Of a DNA stretch of 64,000 bases, positions 55,010 through 63,924 are shown piece by piece. Source of the stretch: Shinella yambaruensis (GTDB taxonomy: Bacteria > Pseudomonadota > Alphaproteobacteria > Rhizobiales > Rhizobiaceae). The stretch's first letter is position 1, and each line of letters opens with the position of its first letter. The stretch is from assembly GCF_022899355.1 (NCBI RefSeq), contig NZ_JALJCK010000006.1, forward strand, positions 362,814 through 426,813. Reading direction: 5' to 3'. The position numbers and the translations under genes are program-made. The notes under the pieces were generated by a model, which made no database searches, was not told where the DNA came from, and saw only the letters and a list, made by a program, of their open reading frames with translations.

Positions 55010-56213
55010 ATTTCGACTTGGCCGGCTCCGCCTTGGGCTGGCCGAAGAGGCTGGCGGCGATCTGCTCGCGTTCGCGCCACAGGGCGGGCAGGGCGAGAAG
55101 CGCAATGCAGACCACGGCGATCGACGTCTTGGTGAGCTGCGAGAGTTCCGGCGTGCGCCCGTCCGCATAATAGACCGCGTAGACGATGGCGACGTGCCAG
55201 ACATAAACCTGCAGCGAATGGCGGCCGAGCAGGCGCAGGAAGCGCAGGGTGAAGACGCCAATAACGATTCCCGCGAGCTTGCGGACCCACAGGTTGTGGT
55301 GCTTCGGCCCGGCGATCAGCAGCCAGGCGAGGCCGGTCGCGACGGCCGCGAAGTTCAGGAGATAGACCGGCCCGAAATCGGCGCGGATCTCCATGGTCGC
55401 GAACTTGTCGAGCACGGATTGCGGCAACAGGTCCCAGGCCGTGACGATGCGCAGCGGCAGGAAGAACAGGCAGATGGCGAGCGCGACCTTCGGCAGCCGC
55501 GTCTTTTCCGGAGAGAAGATGCGGTTCCAGTCGATCCTGTCCTGTGCGGTCAGCGCGCCGATGACCAGGGCCGAGAAGAACACGATCTGCCAGCCCAGCA
55601 TGTTGAAACTCGCGCGGATGCCCTGGTCGTCGGAGCCGGTGAACAGCGTGTTCAGGGGATCGGTGACGAAGCGTTGCAGGCCGAGCTGCGCGGCCATCCA
55701 GACGATCAGCGAACCGGCCAGCACCTGCGCCCACTTTCCCTTCATGCAGAGCCAGACGAGCGGCGGGGCGAACAGCATGTAGACGATGTATTGCGGCAGG
55801 ATGTCCATGAATGTCGGCTGGAACAGGAAGGTGGCGATCGCCGCCAGCCGCAGCGGCTGGTCGAAATTCGTATAGCCGAGCCAGTTGTACCAGAGCCGGT
55901 AGGCGTCGGGCAGGAACATCTGCACGACGAGCACTGCCATGACCGTGCCCATGGCGTAGCGGTAGAGCTCGAAGGCGCGGTTGCGGATGAGCTGGCGGCC
56001 GGTGTCATAGCCGTATTTCAGCATCTTGCGGGCATAGACCATGCCGATGAGCAGGCCGGAGAGGAACACGAAGCCCTGGGCGTCCTCCACGAAGGCGAAC
56101 TGGCGATGGTTCACTTCCATCATCCAGTAGCCGCCGACAAAGACGAGGTGATTGATCAGCATGAAAACGAGGAAGTAGCCCCGCATGCCGTCGATAATCT
56201 CAAATCGCTTCAA
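54990..56213 (-). CDS. OpgC-domain membrane acyltransferase
   Basis: 407-aa polytopic membrane protein with about ten hydrophobic segments. The N-terminus KRFEIIDGMRGYFLVFMLIN and the following HRQFAFVEDAQGFVFLSGLL are typical of OpgC, the succinyl-transferase that decorates periplasmic or cyclic glucans. The start is taken as TTG 56213 (CGGAG upstream, usual family N-terminus); another TTG at 56249 and an ATG at 56186 are possible. In rhizobia such proteins may modify cyclic beta-glucans, though the acceptor is not shown. Confidence 0.85.
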   Translation of the reverse strand: MKRFEIIDGMRGYFLVFMLINHLVFVGGYWMMEVNHRQFAFVEDAQGFVFLSGLLIGMVYARKMLKYGYDTGRQLIRNRAFELYRYAMGTVMAVLVVQMFLPDAYRLWYNWLGYTNFDQPLRLAAIATFLFQPTFMDILPQYIVYMLFAPPLVWLCMKGKWAQVLAGSLIVWMAAQLGLQRFVTDPLNTLFTGSDDQGIRASFNMLGWQIVFFSALVIGALTAQDRIDWNRIFSPEKTRLPKVALAICLFFLPLRIVTAWDLLPQSVLDKFATMEIRADFGPVYLLNFAAVATGLAWLLIAGPKHHNLWVRKLAGIVIGVFTLRFLRLLGRHSLQVYVWHVAIVYAVYYADGRTPELSQLTKTSIAVVCIALLALPALWREREQIAASLFGQPKAEPAKSKSTPAAR

Positions 56214-56291
56214 AATATGCGCTCCGCCGATACTCAAGATACGCCCCAACGGGATGGCAACGCATGAGGCGGCGGATCGTTCCAGGAAAAA

Positions 56292-57230
56292 TCAATCCGG
56301 CAGCCATGCCATCAGCGCCAGGCCGCAGGCGGTGACGAGGGCGCCGGCCAGCACCGGCGGGCTTGCCCAGCCATGGCCGAGAATCCCTTCGAGCAGGATG
56401 ATGAAGCTCGGCGTCAGGTAGCCGTAGCCGAGCACCTTGGAGGCGGGCAGGCGCATCGAGGCATATTGCAGCAGCAGGAAGGTGCCGGCCGTGGTGACGA
56501 CAGCGAGATAGGTAACCGCGGCGTAGACGGCGACGGGAAGGGTGGAAAAATCCGTTTCGATGAGGCCGCCTATGCCGGGCGGCACCAGCCAGAGCGTCGC
56601 GCCCACCGTCACCCAGAAGCCGAAGGCGACGGCCGGCTCGCCCCGGTCGAAGCGGCGGATCAGCGGCACGTAGAGCGCATGGCAGATGACGCCGACGAAG
56701 AAGATCATCTCACCGGCGCCGATGTCGAAGGCGAGGATGGCGTCGATATTGCCGCGGAAGATCACCCAGACAGCACCGGCGGCGGCGATGAGGAGGCCGG
56801 CGAGCACGCCGGGCCGCGTCCTTTGCCCGAGCACCGGCAGCGCGAAGCCGGCGCTCAGGAGCGGCATCAGCGTGAAGACCGCGCCGGTGGCGACCGGGCT
56901 GGTGAATTCCAGCGCCATGAACATGGTGAGCATGTAGACGGCGATCAGCCCGCCGAGCAGCAGGAAGCGCCAGGCCTGCTTCGGCAGCGCCATCGGAATC
57001 CGGAAGGCGCCGAAGGCGAGCGCCGCCATCACGACGACGGTCAGGATATAGCGCCAGAGCATCAGCGGCTCGGCCTCCATGGCGCGCGCCGCAAGCCCCC
57101 CGAAGGAGAAGGAGCCGGCGATCAGCACCGCAAAGAGCAGCATGGCGAGGTGGCCCTTCAGCTTTTTGCGGCCTTTGGCGTGAATGGAAAGGCCTGCCGG
57201 GGCCGGCATACGCTTCGTCAAGAAAATCAT
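56292..57230 (-). CDS. DMT-superfamily EamA transporter
   Basis: 312-aa membrane protein with ten predicted helices in two EamA repeats (for example FSFGGLAARAMEAEPLMLWR in the first and LGYGYLTPSFIILLEGILGH in the second). It is probably an exporter of amino acids or other metabolites; the substrate is not predictable. It lies 78 bp upstream of the OpgC-like gene on the same strand and is divergent from exoD. Confidence 0.88.
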   Translation of the reverse strand: MIFLTKRMPAPAGLSIHAKGRKKLKGHLAMLLFAVLIAGSFSFGGLAARAMEAEPLMLWRYILTVVVMAALAFGAFRIPMALPKQAWRFLLLGGLIAVYMLTMFMALEFTSPVATGAVFTLMPLLSAGFALPVLGQRTRPGVLAGLLIAAAGAVWVIFRGNIDAILAFDIGAGEMIFFVGVICHALYVPLIRRFDRGEPAVAFGFWVTVGATLWLVPPGIGGLIETDFSTLPVAVYAAVTYLAVVTTAGTFLLLQYASMRLPASKVLGYGYLTPSFIILLEGILGHGWASPPVLAGALVTACGLALMAWLPD

Positions 57231-57383
57231 CCTATTGTCTGCGGCGTGGCATGCTCATAGAGCAATTCCGGCAAGTGTGCGCAGCGGTCTTGCGTCCGCA
57301 AGTGCGAAAAATCGGGGTGCGCCGCTCCCACAGGAAAGCCGCAATCGCCGCCCATAGGCCGGCGGCACGCGAGAGGACATTGC

Positions 57384-58022
57384 ATGACGACGGCCATCGG
57401 CTTCAAGGACACGGACCGCAAGACGAGCGAACTGCTCGAAGACATCATCCAGTCGATCAAGGGCGAGCACATCACGCTGCGCGACCTGCTCGCGATGATG
57501 GGTGAAAGCGGCCTGCTGCTGCTCTGTGCCTTCCTGTCTCTGCCGTTCCTCTTTCCGGTCTCGATCCCCGGCGTCTCCACCGTCTTCGGCGCCGGCATCG
57601 TGCTGATCAGCGCGGCGATCACGCTCAACCGGCTGCCCTGGCTGCCCGGCAAGGTCGCCGACCGGCGGCTCGAGAGCGGCAAGCTCCGGCCCGTGCTGGA
57701 GCGCGGGGTGACGTTCCTGCGCAAGATCGACCGGTTCTTCAAGCCGCGCATGACGGCGCTCACGACCGGCGCGCTGATGAACCGCGTCAACGGGCTGGTG
57801 CTGATGGGGGCGGGGCTGCTGCTCATGGCGCCGCTCGGGCTCATTCCCTTCTCCAACACGCTTCCCGGCGTGGCCATCCTCCTGCTCGCCGCCGGCATTT
57901 CGCAGCGCGACGGGCTGGTGGTGCTTGCGGGCTACGTGATGGTGGCGCTGACGATCGTCTATTTCGCCGCGCTTGCGTTTCTGGCCTATAGCGCGGGGCA
58001 GAGTTTTCATTTCTTCGGGTGA
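57384..58022 (+). CDS. exoD: Exopolysaccharide synthesis protein ExoD
   Basis: 212-aa membrane protein with the ExoD pattern: an N-terminal cytoplasmic stretch (GEHITLRDLLAMMGESGLLL), a loop LSLPFLFPVSIPGVSTVFG, and a second half with LLLMAPLGLIPFSNTLPG. In Sinorhizobium exoD affects exopolysaccharide production and alkali tolerance; the biochemical activity is unknown. It is followed by a 32-bp perfect inverted repeat and is convergent with preA. Confidence 0.92.
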   Translation: MTTAIGFKDTDRKTSELLEDIIQSIKGEHITLRDLLAMMGESGLLLLCAFLSLPFLFPVSIPGVSTVFGAGIVLISAAITLNRLPWLPGKVADRRLESGKLRPVLERGVTFLRKIDRFFKPRMTALTTGALMNRVNGLVLMGAGLLLMAPLGLIPFSNTLPGVAILLLAAGISQRDGLVVLAGYVMVALTIVYFAALAFLAYSAGQSFHFFG

Positions 58023-58075
58023 GATTGGGCTCGGGCGCCGCGCTTTTCTCCGATAATCCGCCACCCCCTTCCTCT

Positions 58076-58170
58076 TCCGTCATCCTCGGGCTTGACCCGA
58101 GGATCCACGCGTCATGGCACTGTGTTGCATTGTGGCATTGGATCCTCGGGTCAAGCCCGAGGATGACGGA
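58076..58170. repeat. Perfect 32-bp inverted-repeat intergenic element
   Basis: Arms 58076-58107 and 58139-58170 are exact reverse complements (core CATCCTCGGGCTTGACCCGA), separated by 31 bp. Each arm is itself palindromic (CCTCGGG..ACCCGAGG). This motif family is common between genes in Alphaproteobacteria. It sits between the convergent exoD and preA and could stop transcripts from both sides. Confidence 0.88.
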
Positions 58171-58303
58171 GAGTGGGGATCGACCAGAGAGGATGGTCCT
58201 CCGAAACGGTCGCGCCAGGAACAGGGCCGGCAACGCGACGCCGGATATAGAGGCCGGCGCTTCGGGGCTATTGCCAAGCGCCGGCCATGGCTCAAACCTC
58301 CCC

Positions 58304-59617
58304 TTACTCCGCGGCCTGCCGCGCCATCGGGTTGTTCGGGTGGGTCGTCCAGTTGGCGTAGTTCGGGTCGACCGGCTTGCCGGTGCGCTGATCCAGGACG
58401 CCGGGCTCCAGGCCGACCATGGTGATGCAGTTCTCCACCGGGCAGACGTTGACGCAGAGGTTGCAGCCGACGCACTCGTCCTCCATCACCTCGAAATGCC
58501 GGACGCCATCAACGAACTGCGTGATCGCCTGGTGCGAAGTGTCCTCACAGGCGATGTGGCAGCGACCGCACTTGATGCAGGCGTCCTGGTCGATATGGGC
58601 TTTGGCGATGTAGTTGAGGTTGAGGTACTGCCAGTCCGTGACGTTGGGCACCGCGCGGGCGATGATGTCGTCGAGGCTGCGGTGGCCCTTGGCGTCCATC
58701 CAGCTGGAGAGCCCGGTGATCATCTCCTGGACGATCTTGAAGCCGTAGGTCATCGCCGCCGTGCAGACCTGCACGTTGCCGGCGCCGAGCGCCAGGAACT
58801 CCGCCGCGTCGCGCCAGGTGGTGATGCCGCCGATGCCCGAGATCGGCAGGCCGCGGGTTTCCGGGTCGCGGGCGATCTCGGCCACCATGTTGAGCGCGAT
58901 GGGTTTGACCGCCGGGCCGCAATAGCCGCCATGCGTGCCCTTGCCGCCGACCGTCGGGTTCGGTGCGAAATTGTCGAGGTCGACGGAGACGATAGAGTTG
59001 ATCGTGTTGATCAGCGATACGGCGTCGGTGCCGCCAGCCTTGGCGGCACGGGCCGGCTTGCGGATGTCGGTGATGTTCGGCGTCAGCTTGGTGATGACCG
59101 GCATGCGGGTGTACTGCTTGCACCAGCGCACGACCATCTCGATATATTCCGGCACCTGGCCGACCGCCGCGCCCATGCCGCGCTCGGACATGCCGTGCGG
59201 ACAGCCAAAATTGAGCTCGATGCCGTCCGCGCCGGTCTCCTCCACCAGCGGCAGGATCGCTTTCCAGCTTTCCTCCTCGCAGGGCACCATGATGGAGGCG
59301 ATCAGCGCCCGGTCCGGCCAGTTCATCTTGACCTGCTTCATCTCGCGCAGGTTGGTGTAGAGGTCGCGGTCGGTGATGAGCTCGATATTGTTGAGGCCGA
59401 GCAGGCGGCGGTCGGCGCCCCAGATCGCGCCGTAGCGCGGGCCGTTGACGTTGACGACCGGCGGGCCTTCCTCGCCGAGCGTCTTCCAGACCACGCCGCC
59501 CCAGCCCGCCTTGAAGGCGCGCTCGACATTGTAGGCCTTGTCGGTCGGCGGCGCGGAGGCGAGCCAGAAGGGGTTGGGCGATTTGATGCCGACGAAAGTG
59601 TTGCGAAGATCAGCCAT
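58304..59617 (-). CDS. preA: NAD(P)-dependent dihydropyrimidine dehydrogenase subunit PreA
   Basis: 437-aa FMN enzyme reducing uracil/thymine. The TIM-barrel carries the NFGCPHGMSERGMG segment with the catalytic Cys (residue 139) and KLTPNITDI. The C-terminus holds two [4Fe-4S] clusters in CIKCGRCHIACE and CVGCNLCVNVCP. It starts 15 bp after preT and is co-transcribed. Together they perform the first step of the reductive pathway, upstream of dihydropyrimidinase and the M20 amidohydrolase encoded at 50743-54090. Confidence 0.96.
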   Translation of the reverse strand: MADLRNTFVGIKSPNPFWLASAPPTDKAYNVERAFKAGWGGVVWKTLGEEGPPVVNVNGPRYGAIWGADRRLLGLNNIELITDRDLYTNLREMKQVKMNWPDRALIASIMVPCEEESWKAILPLVEETGADGIELNFGCPHGMSERGMGAAVGQVPEYIEMVVRWCKQYTRMPVITKLTPNITDIRKPARAAKAGGTDAVSLINTINSIVSVDLDNFAPNPTVGGKGTHGGYCGPAVKPIALNMVAEIARDPETRGLPISGIGGITTWRDAAEFLALGAGNVQVCTAAMTYGFKIVQEMITGLSSWMDAKGHRSLDDIIARAVPNVTDWQYLNLNYIAKAHIDQDACIKCGRCHIACEDTSHQAITQFVDGVRHFEVMEDECVGCNLCVNVCPVENCITMVGLEPGVLDQRTGKPVDPNYANWTTHPNNPMARQAAE

Positions 59618-59632
59618 GTCTCATCCTCCCCT

Positions 59633-60994
59633 TCAAGCGACGGCAACGGCGGGCTGCGCACCGGCGGCCAGCATGCGGTTGATGGAATCGGCCGCATCGC
59701 GGCCTTGCGCGACCGAGGTGACCGTCAGGTCCTCGCCGGACTTCACGCAGTCGCCCCCCGCCCAGACATTGGCGATGGACGTGCGGCCTTCCGCGTCGAT
59801 GGCGATGCGGTTGCCGGCCATGGCGAGCGAACCGAGACCGCCAGTCTCGAAGGTCTGGCCGATGGCCTTGAAGATCTGGTCGGCGGCCAGCACCCCGGTC
59901 TCGCCGGTGCCTGTCAGCTTGCCGTCCCGCATCTCGGTATATTCCACCTCGATGCCGGCGACATGGCCGTCGCGCGCGATGACGCGCTTCGGCTGCAGCC
60001 AGTGGCGGATCATCACGCCCTTGGAGGCCGCAAGGTCCTGCTCGAATTCCGAGGCGTTCATGTGCTCCTTGCCGCGGCGGTAGCAGATGGTCACCTCTTC
60101 CGCGCCGAGCAGCTTCGCCTGCACGGCGGCGTCGATCGCCGTCATGCCGCCGCCGATGACGACGACGCGCCGGCCGACCGGGATGGTCGCCTTGTCCGTC
60201 GCCTGGCGCAGTTCGGCGATGAAATCGACCGCGTCGACCACGCCGGGCAGGTTCTCACCCTCCGCGCCGAGCGCGTTGACCCCGGCAAGGCCCATGCCGA
60301 GGAAGACGGCGTCGAAATTGGCGGTGAGGTCGGCGAGCGTGAAGTCGCGACCGAGCTTCAGGCCGTTCTTCACCTCGATGCCACCGATGGACAGCACGTA
60401 GTCGACTTCCGCCTGGGCGAAATCATCGACCGCCTTGTAGGTGGCGATGCCGTATTCGTTGAGGCCGCCGGCCTTTTCGCGTGCCTCGAAGATCACGACG
60501 TCATGGCCGTTCATGGCGAGGCGGTGGGCGCAGGCGAGGCCTGCCGGGCCGGCTCCGACGACCGCCACGGCCTTGCCCGTGCGGGCGGCGCGCTCGTAGA
60601 AATGCTTGTTCTCCGTCATCGCAACGTCGGTCGCGTAGCGCTGCAGGCGGCCGATCTCCACCGGGCGGTGCTCGGCGGTGTTGCGCACGCAGGCCTGCTC
60701 GCAGAGCGTCTCGGTGGGACAGACGCGGGCGCACATGCCGCCCAGAATGTTCTGGTCGAAGATGGTCTTGGCCGAGCCGATCGGATTGCCCGTTGAGATC
60801 TGGCGGATGAACATCGGAATGTCGATGGAGGTGGGACAGGCCGTCATGCACGGCGCGTCGTAGCAGAAGTAACAGCGGTCGGCGGCGACCAGGGCCTCGT
60901 GATCGTCGAGGCGAGGATGAAGGTCGGAAAAGTTCGTCTCGTATTCGGCAGGCGCAAGACGCCCCCGATGGATCCCAGATTGCGTCGTTCCCAT
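59633..60994 (-). CDS. preT: Dihydropyrimidine dehydrogenase subunit PreT
   Basis: 453-aa FAD/Fe-S oxidoreductase of the glutamate-synthase small-subunit type. N-terminal cysteine clusters are CYFCYDAPCMTAC and CARVCPTETLCEQAC. The FAD-binding motif is VVGAGPAGLACAHRLA and the pyridine-nucleotide motif VVIGGGMTAIDAAV. It feeds electrons from NAD(P)H to PreA. It is the first gene of the preTA operon, and a candidate RutR site lies 60 bp before its ATG. Confidence 0.95.
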   Translation of the reverse strand: MGTTQSGIHRGRLAPAEYETNFSDLHPRLDDHEALVAADRCYFCYDAPCMTACPTSIDIPMFIRQISTGNPIGSAKTIFDQNILGGMCARVCPTETLCEQACVRNTAEHRPVEIGRLQRYATDVAMTENKHFYERAARTGKAVAVVGAGPAGLACAHRLAMNGHDVVIFEAREKAGGLNEYGIATYKAVDDFAQAEVDYVLSIGGIEVKNGLKLGRDFTLADLTANFDAVFLGMGLAGVNALGAEGENLPGVVDAVDFIAELRQATDKATIPVGRRVVVIGGGMTAIDAAVQAKLLGAEEVTICYRRGKEHMNASEFEQDLAASKGVMIRHWLQPKRVIARDGHVAGIEVEYTEMRDGKLTGTGETGVLAADQIFKAIGQTFETGGLGSLAMAGNRIAIDAEGRTSIANVWAGGDCVKSGEDLTVTSVAQGRDAADSINRMLAAGAQPAVAVA

Positions 60995-61053
60995 GATTAT
61001 CTCCCATTCGCGTGGGCTTTTTCGATGAGAGAACGGTAACCCAGCTTTATTTT

Positions 61054-61069
61054 TTTATCAAACGGTAAA
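61054..61069. promoter_or_regulatory. Candidate RutR operator upstream of preT
   Basis: TTTATCAAACGGTAAA agrees with the RutR consensus at 10 of 14 defined positions and shares the GGTAAA half with the site at 54212-54227. It sits in an AT-rich promoter-like stretch 60 bp upstream of preT. Confidence 0.45.
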
Positions 61070-61240
61070 ATTTCAAAAGAAAGGCTGGTTTTTCAGGGCT
61101 TCCAGCGAAAATAAACATGAGAATTATGGTTGTGTTTTCCTGCCGCTCTCCGGAGTGCTGTTCCGGCTGCGCCATCAGATGGCGTTTGACAGGTCGCCGG
61201 AAAAGATGCAGCAAATCGTCTGGAACAGCAGGGGAAAACC

Positions 61241-62194
61241 ATGGCGAAGCGGGCGGAAACCACCGGGCGGCTGGACGATGCGGCAAGGGCCGGCTGGCTC
61301 TACTATGTCGCGGGCCGCACGCAGGACGAGATCGCCGCGGCCATGGGCATCTCCCGCCAGTCGGCACAGCGCCTCGTCTCGCTCGCCGTCGCCGAGCGGC
61401 TGATCAAGGTGCGGCTCGACCATCCGATCGCCGAATGCCTGGAACTTGGCGAGGAACTGAAGAAGAAGTTCGGCCTCGTGCATGTCGATATCGTGCCGAG
61501 CGATCCGGGCTCCACCTCCACGACGATCGGCATTGCGGAGGCAGGTGCGGCGGAGATCGAGCGCTGGCTGAAGAAATCCGAGCCGATCGTGCTCGCCGTC
61601 GGCACGGGGCGCACGCTGAAGGCGGCGATCGACCAGCTTCCGGCGATGGAATGTCCGCAGCACCGCATCATGTCGCTGACCGGCAATATCGGGCCGGACG
61701 GTTCGGCGGCCTACTACAACGTCATCTTCTCCATGGCCGATGCGGTGAAGGCCCGGCATTATCCGATGCCGCTGCCGGTTCTCGTCTCCTCCACGGAGGA
61801 GCGCGACCTCCTGCACAAGCAGAGCCTCGTGCAATCGACGCTGCAACTCGGCCGCGAGGCCGACGTCGCCTTCGTCGGCATCGGCGAGCTCGGCGCGGAT
61901 GCGCCGCTCTGCCTCGACGGGTTCCTCGATCCGGAGGAGATGGCCCGTCTGATGGAGGAGGGGGCCGCCGGCGAGATCTGCGGCTGGATGTTCGACCGTG
62001 ACGGAAAACTGCTCGAAGGCAGCATCAACGAGCGCGTCGCCTCCGTGCCGCTGCCGCCGCGCGAGACCACCACCGTCATCGGCCTTGCCAAGGGCAAGCG
62101 CAAGTATGCGGCGCTTCTGGCGGCGCTTCGCGGGCGCATGATCAACGGCGTCATCACCGACGAAGCCACCGCCCGCCACCTGCTTTCGGCCTGA
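61241..62194 (+). CDS. SorC-family sugar/polyol-binding transcriptional regulator
   Basis: 317-aa regulator: an N-terminal HTH (GRTQDEIAAAMGISRQSAQR, about residues 27-46) and a C-terminal SorC-type sugar-phosphate isomerase-like effector domain (PIVLAVGTGRTLKAAIDQLP, GEICGWMFDRDG). Its placement directly before an SmoE-type transporter suggests that it controls polyol uptake. Two palindromic CAACGG-type sites lie downstream in the promoter region of that operon. The AT-rich region before it is shared with preT. Confidence 0.9.
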   Translation: MAKRAETTGRLDDAARAGWLYYVAGRTQDEIAAAMGISRQSAQRLVSLAVAERLIKVRLDHPIAECLELGEELKKKFGLVHVDIVPSDPGSTSTTIGIAEAGAAEIERWLKKSEPIVLAVGTGRTLKAAIDQLPAMECPQHRIMSLTGNIGPDGSAAYYNVIFSMADAVKARHYPMPLPVLVSSTEERDLLHKQSLVQSTLQLGREADVAFVGIGELGADAPLCLDGFLDPEEMARLMEEGAAGEICGWMFDRDGKLLEGSINERVASVPLPPRETTTVIGLAKGKRKYAALLAALRGRMINGVITDEATARHLLSA

Positions 62195-62232
62195 TCCGCG
62201 CCGCTGTCCCGGTAAAAATTCTCCATGAGATT

Positions 62233-62280
62233 CAACGGCCGTTGCCCTGCTTTGTGCGGTGCAGCAACGATTGGCCGTTG
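62233..62280. promoter_or_regulatory. Paired CAACGG palindromes, candidate SorC-type operators
   Basis: A perfect 12-bp palindrome CAACGGCCGTTG (62233-62244) and a spaced copy CAACG-ATTGGC-CGTTG (62265-62280). Their centres are about 34 bp apart, roughly three helical turns. The second overlaps the -35 element of the likely smoE promoter, which fits repression or inducer-dependent control by the adjacent regulator. Confidence 0.6.
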
Positions 62281-62306
62281 ACTTGTTGCGGCAATATGCG
62301 AGTAAT
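62278..62306 (+). promoter_or_regulatory. Candidate sigma-70 type promoter of smoE
   Basis: TTGACT (62278-62283), a 17-bp spacer and AGTAAT (62301-62306), ending 48 bp before the smoE start codon. The -35 hexamer is close to consensus; the -10 has two mismatches. Confidence 0.45.
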
Positions 62307-62353
62307 TGCCCATGAGCAAAGCAAATGCTCAATACCTTTCTGGGAGGAAGATA

Positions 62354-63667
62354 ATGTATTTGAAGACCCTTTTGCTGGGCACCTGCTCGGCTGCGCTCCT
62401 GTGCGGTTTCGCCAATGCCGAAACGCTCACCATCGCCACCGTCAACAATGGCGACATGATCCGCATGCAGGGGCTGACGGACGATTTCACGGCCAAGAAC
62501 CCCGATATCGAGCTGAACTGGGTGACGCTCGAGGAGAACGTTCTGCGCGAGCGCGTCACGACCGACATCGCGACGAAGGGCGGCCAGTACGACATCATGA
62601 CGATCGGCACCTATGAGGTTCCGATCTGGACCAAGCAAGGCTGGCTCGTGGCGCTCGACAATCTCGGCGCCGATTACGATGTCGACGACCTGCTGCCGGC
62701 CATCCGCGCCGGTCTGACGGGTGAGGACGGCAAGCTCTACGCCGCGCCGTTCTACGGCGAATCCTCCTTCGTCATGTACCGCAAGGACCTGATGGAGAAG
62801 GCCGGGCTCACCATGCCCGACGCGCCGACCTGGGAGTTCATCGCCGACGCCGCCCGCAAGATGACCGACCGCACGGCCGGCATCAACGGCATCTGCCTTC
62901 GCGGCAAGGCCGGCTGGGGCGAGAACATGGCCTTCCTGACGGCGACGGCGAACGCCTTCGGCGCCCGCTGGTTCGACGAGAACTGGAAGCCGCAGTTCGA
63001 CCAGCCGGAATGGAAGAACACGCTCGACTTCTACGTCAAGCTGATGAACGATGCCGGCCCGCAGGGCGCGTCCTCGAACGGCTTCAACGAGAACCTGGCG
63101 CTGTTCCAGCAGGGCAATTGCGGCATGTGGATCGACGCCACGGTCGCCGCCTCCTTCGTCTCGAACCCGAAGGAATCGACGGTCGCCGACAAGGTCGGTT
63201 ATGCCCTCGCCCCCGACACGGGCCTCGGCAAGCGTGGCAACTGGCTCTGGGCCTGGAACCTCGCCATTCCCGCAGGCACGCAGAAGGCCGAGGCGGCGGA
63301 AAAGTTCATCGCCTGGGCGACCAGCAAGGACTACACCAAGCTCGTCGCGGAGAAGGAAGGCTGGGCGAACGTTCCTCCGGGCACCCGCTCCTCGCTCTAC
63401 GCGAATGCGGACTATGAGGCGGCCGCGCCCTTCGCCAAGATGACGCTCGACTCGATCAACGCCGCCGATCCGAAGAACCCGGCCGTCAGGCCGGTGCCCT
63501 ATGTCGGCGTGCAGTTCGTTGCGATCCCGGAATTCCAGGGTCTCGGCACGACGGTCGGCCAGCTCTTCTCGGCCGCGCTCGCCGGCCAGATGTCGGTCGA
63601 CGACGCGCTCGCCCAGGCCCAGCAGGTCACGACACGCGAAATGACCCGCGCCGGCTACATCAAGTAA
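62354..63667 (+). CDS. smoE: Sorbitol/mannitol-type ABC transporter substrate-binding protein
   Basis: 437-aa periplasmic binding protein with signal peptide (cleavage near GFANAETL). The mature start TLTIATVNNGDMIRMQGLTD and blocks such as QGNCGMWIDATVAASFVSNP and GNWLWAWNLAIPAGTQKAEA fit the SmoE/MtlE polyol-binding group. GGGAGGAAG precedes the ATG at 62354. A RIME-like element separates it from the permease gene, a layout that can stabilise the 5' transcript so that the binding protein exceeds the permeases. Confidence 0.9.
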   Translation: MYLKTLLLGTCSAALLCGFANAETLTIATVNNGDMIRMQGLTDDFTAKNPDIELNWVTLEENVLRERVTTDIATKGGQYDIMTIGTYEVPIWTKQGWLVALDNLGADYDVDDLLPAIRAGLTGEDGKLYAAPFYGESSFVMYRKDLMEKAGLTMPDAPTWEFIADAARKMTDRTAGINGICLRGKAGWGENMAFLTATANAFGARWFDENWKPQFDQPEWKNTLDFYVKLMNDAGPQGASSNGFNENLALFQQGNCGMWIDATVAASFVSNPKESTVADKVGYALAPDTGLGKRGNWLWAWNLAIPAGTQKAEAAEKFIAWATSKDYTKLVAEKEGWANVPPGTRSSLYANADYEAAAPFAKMTLDSINAADPKNPAVRPVPYVGVQFVAIPEFQGLGTTVGQLFSAALAGQMSVDDALAQAQQVTTREMTRAGYIK

Positions 63668-63738
63668 TCATCTCCTCCCCAAGGACAGGCTGCCCGGACG
63701 CGCTCCGGGCAGCCGATAGACGAGTGCTGATCCGGGTC

Positions 63739-63859
63739 CGCCCCTCATCCCCCTGCCGGGACCTTCTCCCCGCAGGCGGGGAGAAGGAGGAAAACGGCGC
63801 GCCCATCGTTCCTCGCCCCGTTTACGGGGAGAGGATGCCGGCAGGCAGGTGAGGGGCGG
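63739..63859. repeat. RIME-like inverted-repeat element between smoE and the permease
   Basis: Left arm 63739-63788 (CCGCCCCTCATCCCCCTGCC with a CTTCTCCCCGCAGGCGGGGA hairpin) and right arm 63809-63859 (CCCCGTTTACGGGG hairpin, then TGCCGGCAGGCAGGTGAGGG). The outer parts are inverted copies. The two-palindrome architecture is that of RIME elements. Confidence 0.78.
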
Positions 63860-63924
63860 CTGCGCCATAAATTCGTAAAGCGATTGTACAGGCCGGCCAT
63901 GCCGGCTTTCGGGAGGATGAAAGC

